Below, one piece after another: positions 8,754 through 17,334 of a DNA stretch of 64,000 nucleotides. Positions within the stretch are counted from its first letter, which is position 1; the number at the start of each line of letters is the position of its first letter. The notes under the pieces were generated by a model that searched no databases, was not told the DNA's origin, and saw only the letters and a program-made list of their open reading frames with translations. The translations under genes and the position numbers were made by a program. The DNA comes from a virus: positions 1 through 64,000 of the IMG/VR virus record IMGVR_UViG_3300009545_000023. One strand, 5' to 3'.

Positions 8754-8983
8754 CGGTTGAACTTGCCGTACTCTCGTTCGTCCAGCGCATCTGCAATCTT
8801 TATTGTCTCGGTAGGCGTCAATCCGACTACATCGCCCGTAGAAATGCGCAAGTTGAACTGACGGTCAAACCATGCGTCTCCCGCTTTTGCCATGCGTATG
8901 CACAACTCGAACTCGGCTTTGCAATACTCATCGAATGACCAGCGCTGTGAGTAGGCATGACGCGAACGATCGGTATCTGTCAT
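8750..8983 (-). CDS. Unknown small protein
   Basis: 77 residues with aromatic, charged N-terminal helices (YSQRWSFDEYCKAEFELCIRMAK) and a C-terminal TETIKIADALDEREYG helix. It overlaps the genes on both sides by four bases. No recognisable motif. Confidence 0.6.
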   Translation of the reverse strand: MTDTDRSRHAYSQRWSFDEYCKAEFELCIRMAKAGDAWFDRQFNLRISTGDVVGLTPTETIKIADALDEREYGKFNR

Positions 8984-9726
8984 AATCCCTCACGCCGCGC
9001 TATCTCGGTCGCATCATCCGGCCAGTCCATCGGGTACTTATTCGCTCTCTCGACGCCTAGCCGTTCATTAGCTAACTTCATGTACCCTTCGTGTGTATAG
9101 GGATACTGCGCGGCCAATTGCTGCATCGCGGCCCGACGCTCGGCGAGGTCACGACCATAGCCGTGGAAGGCGGCAACAATTGTTCCGTCGCTCTGCTCAT
9201 CGTGCAGCGTGTTGTTCCATGACTGGTAGATGGTGCAGAGGCTTTGCTGATAATCCGGGTACGCCATCAACTGGCTATTTACGGCGTGTTGGTCATTCGC
9301 GAACAGATGCCGCTTCGCAAGACAGTTCCCTAGGAAGTCGCTTGCATCGGTATCGCACCGGAAATACATCTGCCCAACCTGCCAATGCCAGCGGTTAGCC
9401 CGGTATGTGGCGATTGGATACGGATGCACTGTGAAGGCGTAGGAAGCATAGCCAGGAAGCGTCTCCCGCATATCGCGCCGAAGGTCGAGGACGATGCAAT
9501 CGGCGTCGAGCCAGAACACATGCGACCACTTGCCTTCTCGGATGCGATCAAGCGGGACCTGAAGGCGGGCGAACCCGTTATCGTAGGGCACACCTGCCGC
9601 CGTCATGTCGAAAACTTCGTAATCGTATCCGTGGCGGTCGGCATAGGCTTGATGGCGGTCGCGATGGTCGGCTATCATCGCCGCGTACTCATCGTTGGAA
9701 TGGCACTGAAGAAGGAGCGGTTTCAT
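8980..9726 (-). CDS. Glycosyltransferase with DxD motif (GT34/GMA12-like)
   Basis: 248 residues from the ATG at 9724-9726 (ATGA overlap with the preceding stop). The GT-A pattern is clear: N-terminal LLLQCHSNDEYAAMIADHRDR, YADRHGYDYEVFD, and the metal/nucleotide-sugar site HVFWLDADCIVLD (DAD) near residue 80. Then comes FANDQHAVNSQLM, as in galactosyl/mannosyltransferases of the GMA12/MNN10 type, and later IVAAFHGYG. It would transfer a sugar from a nucleotide donor. With the FkbM methyltransferase two genes upstream it makes a glycan-modification pair inside the head operon. Acceptor unknown. Confidence 0.75.
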   Translation of the reverse strand: MKPLLLQCHSNDEYAAMIADHRDRHQAYADRHGYDYEVFDMTAAGVPYDNGFARLQVPLDRIREGKWSHVFWLDADCIVLDLRRDMRETLPGYASYAFTVHPYPIATYRANRWHWQVGQMYFRCDTDASDFLGNCLAKRHLFANDQHAVNSQLMAYPDYQQSLCTIYQSWNNTLHDEQSDGTIVAAFHGYGRDLAERRAAMQQLAAQYPYTHEGYMKLANERLGVERANKYPMDWPDDATEIARREGL

Positions 9727-10325
9727 TCGGTCGGTGCCTCCTGCTTCTTTTGGAATCGGGCACATGCGGACCATTGCGCCTGCACAGCGACTGCCTCACC
9801 CAACGGGCATACGATTACACCACCTACTACACGCCTATTACCGGGAGATATCCAATTACCATTGCCTTTACTATTGCTCGTGTCTGCTTCCCAGCCGTTC
9901 TCAAGCAGGTACTCACAATCACGTTCGAGAGGATGCCCGTACTGCGGCCATTTGATGAATTGAACACGCGGAGCGTTATCATATGTCGGCTCGAATCGAA
10001 CGCCAGAAATAGACGGAACGGCGCGACCCATACCCAAAACTCCGTCGCCAGTAGTCAGTCCGGTATTCTCGTCATACTGTGTACTCAATTCATTGCACTC
10101 CTCGGCTACGATATCACTGGTTTTTACAAACACTAATCCCGATCTACTTATCGTAGAGACCGTATAGAAATTAACCCGTTCCTGCGTCCCGGTTTTCGGT
10201 CTCATATGCAGTGATTCTATTCGGACGCGAGATCCAGCCTTACCGATATACTCATTATCAATAAGCGTCCTTCCAATTTGCCCATTATTAAGAAAAGATG
10301 TTTGGGCAGGAGAGACAGTACTCAT
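9723..10325 (-). CDS. Unknown protein between two transferase genes
   Basis: 200 residues. It looks like one compact domain with many short strands (RVRIESLHMRPKTG, VNFYTVSTISRSGLVFVKTSD) and a Gly/Asn-rich C-terminal half. It overlaps the FkbM gene upstream (ATGA with its stop) and the glycosyltransferase downstream. It could be the modified protein or a virion part; nothing in the sequence decides. Confidence 0.65.
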   Translation of the reverse strand: MSTVSPAQTSFLNNGQIGRTLIDNEYIGKAGSRVRIESLHMRPKTGTQERVNFYTVSTISRSGLVFVKTSDIVAEECNELSTQYDENTGLTTGDGVLGMGRAVPSISGVRFEPTYDNAPRVQFIKWPQYGHPLERDCEYLLENGWEADTSNSKGNGNWISPGNRRVVGGVIVCPLGEAVAVQAQWSACARFQKKQEAPTE

Positions 10326-11119
10326 TGTGCCTGTCCTCCGTAAACCGGTGCAATCTCACCCTGTCGCCATGCAACAAAGATCGTCGGCGCACCGTTGCCC
10401 AGCCCCAACCATGCCGCTTCGTACCCGGCGCTGACGAGTTCACGCCGCAACGCTTCCTGAGACAACATTGTCCACGAGTGCCATTCGCCGATGATGTAGC
10501 GGATGCGATGTGCGACCGACTTGAACGACTCGCCGCGCAGTATCTCGCTCTCTGCGCCCTCTACGTCGAGTTTGAGCAGGTCGATGGTGTCAATCTCTTT
10601 CATTCGCATAAGCGTTGATAGAGTGACAGTGGTAACTTCTTCGATTGGGCCGCCGATACCATTATCCAATAAAGAATGCGCAGTAGGATTTGAGGAATGG
10701 TGCAGATTGTACGTACCGTCCTTATCCCACAGAGCGACCTTCATAGGAAATACATCCTGCCACTGCTCATTCAGTTCAAGAGTATTACGTATGCAATCGT
10801 AGTGATCTTTACAGGGTTCGAGCGCGTAAACTTTATCAGCGTAGTCAGCGAAGTAAACCGCCGTGATACCGATGTTAGATCCAGCGTCTACAATGACCAG
10901 AGGCTTAGGCACTGAATGATTGGCGCGCAACCCTACGGCCCTGATTACCGGGTCGTATATCCGCGCATGGTAGACCTCGCTGATAATGTCGCCGATGTGA
11001 GCGTTTGCGAGATCGCCGTTGTAGAAGATCGCTTTCAGTCTGTTACCTCGCCAGTACAATCCGTGATCGGTTCGCGATGACTTCCTGCGCCTGTTGATGT
11101 TCCGCTTTTGCCGACTCAA
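10322..11119 (-). CDS. FkbM-family methyltransferase
   Basis: Up to 265 residues. An SAM-binding Rossmann fold is visible: IVDAGSNIGITAVYFADYAD (motif I), VYALEPCKDHYDCIRNTLELN, and TIDLLKLDVEGAESEILRG, the hallmark of FkbM O-methyltransferases that act on sugars or small molecules. The start is uncertain: the longest frame begins at a TTG that overlaps the previous gene by 77 bases, and a TTG near 11058 is an alternative. It most likely cooperates with the neighbouring glycosyltransferase to methylate the added sugar. Confidence 0.75.
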   Translation of the reverse strand: MSRQKRNINRRRKSSRTDHGLYWRGNRLKAIFYNGDLANAHIGDIISEVYHARIYDPVIRAVGLRANHSVPKPLVIVDAGSNIGITAVYFADYADKVYALEPCKDHYDCIRNTLELNEQWQDVFPMKVALWDKDGTYNLHHSSNPTAHSLLDNGIGGPIEEVTTVTLSTLMRMKEIDTIDLLKLDVEGAESEILRGESFKSVAHRIRYIIGEWHSWTMLSQEALRRELVSAGYEAAWLGLGNGAPTIFVAWRQGEIAPVYGGQAQ

Positions 11120-11270
11120 TGATATTGATCAGTCTCGCAACCGCGTCGTTCAGAGCGGCGATTTCCTCGCCCTGCGCGGCGAGCTTCGCTTCGATCTCGG
11201 CAAAGCGTTCGCCATTGGTACGTGACGGTTCGAGCGGTGTCATAACGAGCGGTGTTTTCTCTTTACGCAT
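11043..11270 (-). CDS. Small coiled-coil protein
   Basis: 75 residues. After a basic N-terminus comes a continuous heptad-rich helix (GERFAEIEAKLAAQGEEIAALNDAVARLINIIESAKAEHQ, split by few breaks) ending in RSRIVLAR. ATG at 11268-11270 overlaps the previous stop. It could be an oligomerising accessory of the head genes; no family recognised. Confidence 0.6.
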   Translation of the reverse strand: MRKEKTPLVMTPLEPSRTNGERFAEIEAKLAAQGEEIAALNDAVARLINIIESAKAEHQQAQEVIANRSRIVLAR

Positions 11271-11583
11271 TGGTTGGTACTTTGTAATCCACGGGAACTT
11301 TGACCATTAACCGGTAAGATACTACCTTTTCATAATCAAGCCACGGCCTATGAATAGGATAAATCGCTCCCTCTACCCATAAGCAGCGGTAATTCTGTGA
11401 CCCGTCTACTTTTGGGACACAAACATCATCATTAAGAAGATAGTAGACTTGAAATACAAACTGTTTTCCATTAGAGCCACTGGTTGACTCAAGACAGGCT
11501 ATTTTCTTATCGCATAGCCCACACACCTCAGTAACCGCATTACAGATATTGATTTCGTGCTTTTCTAGCGGTGGGATATACAT
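11263..11583 (-). CDS. Unknown protein with CxxC
   Basis: 106 residues, starting MYIPPLEKHEINICNAV. A CGLCDKKIAC cluster near residue 21 could bind zinc together with later cysteines (DDVCVPK, YRCLW). The C-terminus is beta-rich. It overlaps neighbours at both ends. No family recognised. Confidence 0.55.
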   Translation of the reverse strand: MYIPPLEKHEINICNAVTEVCGLCDKKIACLESTSGSNGKQFVFQVYYLLNDDVCVPKVDGSQNYRCLWVEGAIYPIHRPWLDYEKVVSYRLMVKVPVDYKVPTNA

Positions 11584-12113
11584 TACTTACCCTTGGCGAG
11601 CATAGCCCGTGCCTTCGATTTGATCGTTGCCGCCTGAGCAGGAGTGATATTCCCGGCACGTTCGGAGCGCGTAGACATAGGGATCGCAAGACGGGCATGG
11701 GTAGCGTCACCTATTGGAAAGCTACCTGATGGGCCTGCGGTTACACTGCGTGCCTTTGCCGGTGCAGTCGTGTTCGGCCCAATCTTAGCGGTCGTCGCTG
11801 GCTTCATGGGGGCCGCTACCGGTGCTACTGTCGCCTTCTTGGGGTGATGGTACGCGCCCAAATTCGCCGCAGGATTGAACGGCTTGCCCGATGGTGCAGG
11901 CGTTGACTTCTTCGCCATCTGCATCGCGCCTTTGGCGTCCATCGCGTTATCGGCCTTCGAACCCTCTTTGGTGCCTGTGCGGGCATCCTGACGTTTGTCG
12001 GCGGCACTTCCTTCGTAGGCTTTCATTTGCGCGGCAGTCGGTTTAGTCGCGGCAGGTTTTAACTGCACGCCGGGCTTTGGCCCTTGCGAACTCCAAGGAT
12101 TTTTCATTGCCAT
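11583..12113 (-). CDS. Ala/Pro/Lys-rich low-complexity protein
   Basis: 176 residues from the ATG at 12111-12113, just before the preceding stop. Composition is dominated by Ala, Pro, Lys and Thr (AATKPTAAQMKAYEGSAADK; APVAAPMKPATTAKIGPN). The C-terminus is helical: ITPAQAATIKSKARAMLAKGK. It is likely disordered and basic, perhaps DNA-binding or a packaged internal protein. It lies between the terminase and the head-modification genes. Confidence 0.55.
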   Translation of the reverse strand: MAMKNPWSSQGPKPGVQLKPAATKPTAAQMKAYEGSAADKRQDARTGTKEGSKADNAMDAKGAMQMAKKSTPAPSGKPFNPAANLGAYHHPKKATVAPVAAPMKPATTAKIGPNTTAPAKARSVTAGPSGSFPIGDATHARLAIPMSTRSERAGNITPAQAATIKSKARAMLAKGK

Positions 12114-12117
12114 CGGA

Positions 12118-12399
12118 TTACTTGCCCTTCTTGTGCAGTTCCTTCGTGTCATCGATCTCTTCGACCTTGGAGACACCGGACGGCGTTATCTCACCTTCGG
12201 GCGCATCAGGCAGCGCGACAGGCGACTCGACCACATCCGGCAGGATCGGCTCAACCGGCAACGGATCAGGCTTCGACCAATGGTTATCATCGCCCTTAAC
12301 CCAACCCTTGCTGACGAGATAGGCTTCGTCCGCTTGCTTGGCGTCTTCCTGTCGCTGAAGGTTCAACGCGGTCTCAATGTGCTTGTTTTCGAATGCCAT
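12118..12399 (-). CDS. Unknown acidic small protein
   Basis: 93 residues. An N-terminal helix (FENKHIETALNLQRQEDAKQADEAY) precedes a Pro-rich acidic tail (PEGEITPSGVSKVEEIDDTKE). It starts two bases after the terminase stop in the same direction. It may act with the terminase or in head maturation; no motif decides. Confidence 0.6.
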   Translation of the reverse strand: MAFENKHIETALNLQRQEDAKQADEAYLVSKGWVKGDDNHWSKPDPLPVEPILPDVVESPVALPDAPEGEITPSGVSKVEEIDDTKELHKKGK

Positions 12400-12401
12400 G
12401 A

Positions 12402-14048
12402 TTAAAACTTAGCCTTTCTCTCGTCGCCCTCAAGTTCGAGTTCCCATTTGTTTTTCGTGCGCGGCTTTACAGCGGCTTCCGGCCTGGTGCGGAGCGCATA
12501 GCGGATCATGTCACCAACAAGGTGATCCCACGGGCCTTCCGCCATGTCTTCAGACTTCACTTTGCTGAATTGCGCCATTGGGAACAGTCGGATAACGTCG
12601 GCGTTGTAGCCCTTCCAGATGCGCAGGACCGGCTTCTTGTCGGAACACACCTGCTTTAGTGCGGCACGAACCACGGAGAAACCCGCCTGACGGTTGTTGT
12701 CAGCGGGTGCGCAGGATAACCCGGCGCGATGGTACGCCTCTATATTCGCTTCGCCAACAAAACCGGGCTTATTACGGGCGTGCGGCTTGTTCCACATCGT
12801 CGGGTCGCAAGCGATAGGACAATCGTCTTTATCGACTCCCCAGCGTTCGAGGAGATCACATATCTTCTCTGCCTGTTCGTCGTCCTCCAGCCGTGTCACC
12901 TGAAACGACTCGATCAGATGCACCGCACCAATCTCGTCACAGGCGAAGAGTCCGAACGCTTGCGGATCGCGCCAACCCCAGTCATTACCGGCGAAGTAGT
13001 TCCACCATTTCGGCGGTCGCTTGCCCTCAACGGGTTGATAGAGCGGTGCGATACAATGGCGATCTGCACTAAACTCGCTATAGAAGGTTGTGCCCAGTCC
13101 GGTACGATGCTGACATTCACGCTCGAACGAGACCGCGCCAAACTTGTTTAGCTCAAATTCACAGACTTCGAGATCCTTACCGGCCCAAGTCGGCGTACCA
13201 CCGGTGATCTCGAAGACTTCCTGCCCGCGCTCATTGATGTACTTTTCGTATTTCAGGTCAACAACGGCGGGTATCTTCTCCGTTGGAAAGCGGTCAAGCA
13301 ATATGCCGTTCTCACCCGATAGCGTCTGCGCCATCACGGAGTACGAATGAATCTCGTTTTGGACGAAGATCACCGCGCAATCATCAGAGCCAGCCGGGAG
13401 AACTGTCTGGGATACGGTCTCGGTCTTCTTGGCGGCGGCTTCGATGCTATCGTGACGGTCGTCTATGTCGTCAAGGACGATAATATCGGGCCGCAGCTCG
13501 TCCAGCTTGACACCGCGAGTACCGCCGTTCAGACCGAAGGCAAGAACGTTAAAACCGTTCGCGGCGCGTAGCTGGGTACCGTTCCATCCTCGTGCAAAGC
13601 CATACTTGCCCATGGCGCGTTCAACACCCATGCGCTCCATCTGTACCCCGATGGCCTGTACGTGCCTGTCTGCTGCCTCCTGAGTACCCGATACATAGAG
13701 TACGAATCGCCGGTTGGCAGTCGCGCACAGTCGGCAGATATTGGTTTCTACCGTTGTCGATTTACCGTGACCTCGGCTCCAGCATTCGATCAGTGCCGGA
13801 TGATGAACACCGGGTTGCAGTGCTTCGAACCACTCCCAAACCCGCGTATGATGCGGTGCGAGCGGTTTATCAACGACACCACCGCCGTACCGCTCTCGCC
13901 ATTCCTGCCAGGTTAGATCCCCGCTCGGCAATCGTGTCGCCGGTTTCGCACCGATGGCGTTTTCCGGGTCAAGACTCTTGGCGAGATTCAATAGCCAGGT
14001 CGTTAAGGCGTCTTGCTGCGGCGGCAAGATCGACAGGGTTGCGGACAT
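12402..14048 (-). CDS. terL: Terminase large subunit
   Basis: 548 residues. The N-terminal ATPase has a Walker A-like loop SRGHGKSTT (residues 91-99) and Walker B DIIVLDDID (188-196). The C-terminal part has the RNase H-like nuclease pattern, with NYFAGNDWGWRDPQAFGLFACDE near residue 350 and further acidic residues (DPTMWNK). It pumps DNA into the prohead through the portal and cuts the concatemer. It overlaps the putative small subunit by 80 bases. The first motifs are intact, so it is likely functional. Confidence 0.92.
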   Translation of the reverse strand: MSATLSILPPQQDALTTWLLNLAKSLDPENAIGAKPATRLPSGDLTWQEWRERYGGGVVDKPLAPHHTRVWEWFEALQPGVHHPALIECWSRGHGKSTTVETNICRLCATANRRFVLYVSGTQEAADRHVQAIGVQMERMGVERAMGKYGFARGWNGTQLRAANGFNVLAFGLNGGTRGVKLDELRPDIIVLDDIDDRHDSIEAAAKKTETVSQTVLPAGSDDCAVIFVQNEIHSYSVMAQTLSGENGILLDRFPTEKIPAVVDLKYEKYINERGQEVFEITGGTPTWAGKDLEVCEFELNKFGAVSFERECQHRTGLGTTFYSEFSADRHCIAPLYQPVEGKRPPKWWNYFAGNDWGWRDPQAFGLFACDEIGAVHLIESFQVTRLEDDEQAEKICDLLERWGVDKDDCPIACDPTMWNKPHARNKPGFVGEANIEAYHRAGLSCAPADNNRQAGFSVVRAALKQVCSDKKPVLRIWKGYNADVIRLFPMAQFSKVKSEDMAEGPWDHLVGDMIRYALRTRPEAAVKPRTKNKWELELEGDERKAKF

Positions 14049-14658
14049 ACGTCTTTAGAAGTTCAGAAATCACACCGAAGAGGACGGCGACCCGCTCGGC
14101 ACTGATAGAGGTAGCAGCGGCAAAATCGCGCTTGGTTTGGGAGTCCGCGCATTTACGGCGCTGCTCGGTCGTCTCACGGATCTCCTGCCACACCTTGAAG
14201 TTCGAGCCACCCTGCGAGATGATCAGGCCCAGCGATTCGACTGCATTGTCAGTATCGCGGGTTCTGTCAGCGGGTTCACCGTGCCCGCTGCGCTCCCTGT
14301 AGATGGCGGGTCCAATCTCATTCCATGCGTCGGATAGTGCTTCCCACAGTTCGCCACTCTCTCCATGGTCTACCTGTTCGAGGAGGTCATCAATCCGCGC
14401 ATCCATAAGCGCGATATTGCGTTTACTCTCAACAAGAAGCGGATCTCGCAGGTACTCATGGTATTTCTCCTGCATCCGTGCAGGGAGCGATGTGCTGTAG
14501 CGGCCATGTTTGAAGCGAGGAGATGCAACACCGATACGAGCGTTGCCGCTGTGCATTCGGCACTTACCACCGGATTGGGCCGGGTTGCGGCACGGATCGC
14601 CATTACGCGTTTTAGCGCCACATGCCTTGCTGATATTGTTCAGAGGTGCGGTTTGCAT
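13969..14658 (-). CDS. Putative terminase small subunit (HGGxx motif)
   Basis: 229 residues. The N-terminus carries CGAKTRNGDPCRNPAQ followed by CRMHSGNAR, the short Cys/His motif often seen in proteins encoded just before the large terminase. Residues ~50-220 are mostly helical (IALMDARIDDLLEQVDHGES; ISELLKTYVRNPVDLAAAARR). The role as DNA-recognition subunit is inferred from motif and position. It overlaps terL, which suggests coupled translation. Confidence 0.7.
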   Translation of the reverse strand: MQTAPLNNISKACGAKTRNGDPCRNPAQSGGKCRMHSGNARIGVASPRFKHGRYSTSLPARMQEKYHEYLRDPLLVESKRNIALMDARIDDLLEQVDHGESGELWEALSDAWNEIGPAIYRERSGHGEPADRTRDTDNAVESLGLIISQGGSNFKVWQEIRETTEQRRKCADSQTKRDFAAATSISAERVAVLFGVISELLKTYVRNPVDLAAAARRLNDLAIESRQES

Positions 14659-14726
14659 GGGGTAGTCCCATTTGCATGGGGTATCAGTGCGTGCGCTCTA
14701 TCCAGTCCCATCGGATCGGCGGCTTT

Positions 14727-14924
14727 TTACTTACTGGCATCGCTCACCACGGGTGCAGGAATCTCATCGGTGTGCATGACATGCCATCGTTCGGCATGGA
14801 GTCGCACGTCTTGCGTCATCAGGTGAAAGTACGGTTTGAGTTGGTGAAGTTCGGCGAGCGTCGTCAGCATCAGATCATGCACAGTCCAGGCCCGCGCCTT
14901 CTGTTCGAGTTCTTGGGTTGTCAT
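14727..14924 (-). CDS. Small helical protein upstream of terminase
   Basis: 65 residues from ATG 14922-14924 (MTTQELEQKARAW). Charged helices, no recognised motif. A GTG at 14934-14936 is a possible earlier start. It could be an additional packaging-region protein. Confidence 0.5.
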   Translation of the reverse strand: MTTQELEQKARAWTVHDLMLTTLAELHQLKPYFHLMTQDVRLHAERWHVMHTDEIPAPVVSDASK

Positions 14925-14928
14925 TTCG

Positions 14929-15033
14929 TTATCCACTCGTCGCCACCAAAGCCGCCACGATCAAACTGACGAAGGAAAGCACGATCAACCCGATCAGAAC
15001 CGCGATGCAGCCAGAGCCGGGAAGTTCGCGCAT
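14929..15033 (-). CDS. Single-span membrane microprotein (34 aa)
   Basis: Starts at the ATG 15031-15033, immediately after the preceding stop. Residues ~9-30 are one long hydrophobic helix (CIAVLIGLIVLSFVSLIVAAL), the rest is a few polar residues. It is one of four tiny membrane proteins in this genome that fill gaps between overlapping genes. Function unknown. Confidence 0.45.
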   Translation of the reverse strand: MRELPGSGCIAVLIGLIVLSFVSLIVAALVATSG

Positions 15034-15037
15034 TTCA

Positions 15038-15430
15038 TTAACTCAGCGGTTGAATGTTAAAGAACCCTGTTTTGTTGTCCCGTTCGACAGAGAGCGGCAC
15101 ACGACCATAAGCGGTTCCCACCTCGTCACGTCGGTTCGGGCACTTGTAGTCATAATCCCAATCACGACGCGCTACCTGGATATAAGCGGTTCCTGTAGCT
15201 CGGGCGCATTCCTTCTTCTCGGAGTCGAATGGTCGCACATCGGGAAGAGAGCGGGAACGACTCTTTACCATCGCTCTGCGCTGGGTGGCTGCGCTGGGAC
15301 TAAGTGCCATTTTAGGGAGTATCACAATCTGCGGAAGATCCGCCTGGAAAGTGACAGCTTTAGCCGGTGCGTTTTGAATGCGGGGAGACAGCGCGGTTAA
15401 CGCTGTCACAAAGTTACGAGGGATATACAC
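15038..15430 (-). CDS. Unknown protein (start uncertain)
   Basis: Up to 130 residues. The start codon is GTG, with GGAGAGG too close to it, so a later start is possible. The middle is basic (RRAMVKSRSRSL). Near the C-terminus is DYDYKCPNRRDEVGTAYGRVPLSVERDNKTGFF. No family recognised. Confidence 0.45.
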   Translation of the reverse strand: MYIPRNFVTALTALSPRIQNAPAKAVTFQADLPQIVILPKMALSPSAATQRRAMVKSRSRSLPDVRPFDSEKKECARATGTAYIQVARRDWDYDYKCPNRRDEVGTAYGRVPLSVERDNKTGFFNIQPLS

Positions 15431-15696
15431 CTCTCCATTCGGTCACGGCGGGCAGTTCGCTTTACGCGTCTGTGCGGCCTGTCAGGATGGTTCCCCATCG
15501 GTCGGCAACCGAGCCTTATTATTGCGATCTCAGAGAACCCCGGCAGGCATCGCGTGTACCATGAAGACTCAGCCGACGCTTACCTGCCGGTTGCTCCACG
15601 ACGGAGAGAGAAAGGAGATCACATCTCGAATCTACCGCATCTTCTGTGCGTTTGTTAGCCGCTCAAACTTACGATGTCGGAATCCTACAAAAATAC
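15431..15696. other. Non-coding stretch with an inverted repeat
   Basis: About 265 bases without a convincing gene. It contains CCGGCAGG at 15540-15547 and its complement CCTGCCGG at 15583-15590, plus a smaller hairpin near 15500 (TCGGTCGGCAACCGA). This could be a transcript structure or a cut/packaging signal ahead of the terminase region. Evidence is limited to the repeat itself. Confidence 0.35.
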
Positions 15697-15951
15697 CTAT
15701 ATCGACGGGTCAATGGCAGACGCGAAGTACGCTCCGAACCGCTCTACGACACGCAGGATGGTGCGTTCATCCATCTTTACTTGTTGCTTTGCCCTGACCG
15801 CTGATCGATGCTTCAGCCATGCGGCCAGAAGTCGAAGCTCATCGGATGTCGGCGGGCAAACTCCCTGCGGAAATCGAATCGTGATGGTGATTTGCCGTCC
15901 GTTCTCTTCCCTCTGCGTCGGTTGCTGAATCATCGGCCCTGTTGGTGTCAT
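15697..15951 (-). CDS. Unknown small protein
   Basis: 84 residues. A central segment ITIRFPQGVCPPTSDELRLLAAWLKHRSAV looks like a helix-loop fold, and the C-terminus is hydrophobic (FGAYFASAIDPSI). It shares one base with the preceding stop (overlap at 15951). No family recognised. Confidence 0.55.
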   Translation of the reverse strand: MTPTGPMIQQPTQREENGRQITITIRFPQGVCPPTSDELRLLAAWLKHRSAVRAKQQVKMDERTILRVVERFGAYFASAIDPSI

Positions 15952-16283
15952 TACGGTTGCTCGCTCTCTATCCGTCCATTATGGTGAAGCGGTCGAAACA
16001 ACTTATCCTCAACGTCCTGTGAACGCGGGCTATTCTGCAAACTGCGCGATATTAGCCACGCCTCAGCCAGCATAACAACCTCTCTCCTGCTCACCTCGCC
16101 GAATGTCTCATAGATGCGCTCTATAGCATTACACAGGTAGTAATTCAGGCTGCGGTCTAAGCGGAACTCCTCTAGCGGTCGGTGTTCTAGGTTCACAGTT
16201 CCATACCGCGCATAGAAATGCTCACGGGTAAAGTTAATTAACGCATGGAACTCCTGCAATGGAATCGACTTTTTGTCGCTCAT
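15951..16283 (-). CDS. Unknown protein
   Basis: 110 residues beginning MSDKKSIPLQEFHAL. The body is helical and aromatic (NFTREHFYARYGTVNLEHRPLEEFRLDRSLNYY is interrupted by short loops). It overlaps the upstream gene by four bases. No motif recognised. Confidence 0.55.
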   Translation of the reverse strand: MSDKKSIPLQEFHALINFTREHFYARYGTVNLEHRPLEEFRLDRSLNYYLCNAIERIYETFGEVSRREVVMLAEAWLISRSLQNSPRSQDVEDKLFRPLHHNGRIESEQP

Positions 16284-16855
16284 CCTCGCCCCTCGCCTTC
16301 CTCTGACCCAAACACCGGATTGGTCAGTCGTCCTGCCTCATTGTTCAGCATATCGAAAGCCGACGCAGGTACAAACTCCTCACCGCTCGCGATTCGGATT
16401 TCGATGTTTTGCCGTTCGATTTCCGCCGCCTGACTCGCCACCGTTTCGAGCAGGGTGTCTCTCTGCTGCCGTGCGGTGTTCCGTTCGGCTTTTACCTCGA
16501 TCGCTTTTTGGTGCCAGCTATCCCGTGAGTCGGCATTCCAAAACGCTTCTGTCTCAAGGCGATTTATGCGCTGATTCTTTACCTCCAACTGTCGTTCCAG
16601 TTCAGCGATGCGCTCCCGTGCCTCCTCAAACGCCTTGAGGGTGCCTGTCATGACCGCCGCGTTTCCCGCCATCATCGCGAGTGTCTGCGGCTTGTCGAGG
16701 TCAAACTCTTCTTCCTGCACGCCGACATTGTGAATCGTGAGCGTTTGCGTCGGCGTCTTCATGAGGATAGTCTGCGGCTCAATCGCCGGGTCAATCGTGA
16801 CCTTCGGGAAACCGATCTGTGCCAAACTACCGCCATACTCGTCAATGTTAGCCAT
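16280..16855 (-). CDS. Coiled-coil protein
   Basis: 191 residues from the ATG at 16853-16855 (MANIDEYGGSLAQIG). Residues ~75-145 form a long coiled coil (EARERIAELERQLEVKNQ; ETEAFWNADSRDSWHQKAIEV). The C-terminus is glycine/glutamate-rich. The short overlap with the preceding zinc-like gene supports this start. Function unknown. Confidence 0.6.
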   Translation of the reverse strand: MANIDEYGGSLAQIGFPKVTIDPAIEPQTILMKTPTQTLTIHNVGVQEEEFDLDKPQTLAMMAGNAAVMTGTLKAFEEARERIAELERQLEVKNQRINRLETEAFWNADSRDSWHQKAIEVKAERNTARQQRDTLLETVASQAAEIERQNIEIRIASGEEFVPASAFDMLNNEAGRLTNPVFGSEEGEGRG

Positions 16856-17099
16856 CTGTTTGAGTCCTCGCTTCGTGAAAAATACAACCGAAACTATGCT
16901 GTGTACGGATCTCGGTAATATCAGCGGCGTCCGATGCGTTGATTTTGAACGACCGCTCCAAAGCATAGGCACTCCATCGTGTGTGAACACTGTCGTTGAA
17001 ATCATCACTGTCGCAAACCCCTCGCGCCCGACTTCCGACCCGCGCTTTCTCTCGCCAGAATCGGCACGTCTCGCAGGTTGGCTTGTCATTCGGTGCCAT
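16848..17099 (-). CDS. Small cysteine protein (possible zinc ribbon)
   Basis: 83 residues. CETCRFW at residue ~9 plus later GVCDSDD and FGCIFHE are spaced as in small zinc-binding phage proteins. The family is not recognised. Both ends overlap neighbours. Confidence 0.55.
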   Translation of the reverse strand: MAPNDKPTCETCRFWREKARVGSRARGVCDSDDFNDSVHTRWSAYALERSFKINASDAADITEIRTQHSFGCIFHEARTQTDG

Positions 17100-17334
17100 C
17101 TTTACACCCCTCCCTTATTTGCTGCCGTTTATGCGCAATCCATGGTCCTTGTTTTGCATCCGGGTATCCGGCAGAAAAACCGTTTTCAATATCAACGGCT
17201 TGCTCAAAAGTGACGGAATTACCAAACGGCAGGATCAGCCAATCGCGCCAAATGTTGAACCATTGGTCATCGCCGACAATTTGCCAGCCGCGCTCCGTGA
17301 GCATCAGTTCAAGGTTCGTGTCATTCTGCGCCAT
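17086..17334 (-). CDS. Unknown small protein
   Basis: 82 residues. The tryptophan-rich centre (ERGWQIVGDDQWFNIWRDWLI) and the following EQAVDIENGFSAGYPDAK give a compact mixed fold. It overlaps the gene upstream by 14 bases. No family recognised. Confidence 0.55.
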   Translation of the reverse strand: MAQNDTNLELMLTERGWQIVGDDQWFNIWRDWLILPFGNSVTFEQAVDIENGFSAGYPDAKQGPWIAHKRQQIREGCKDGTE

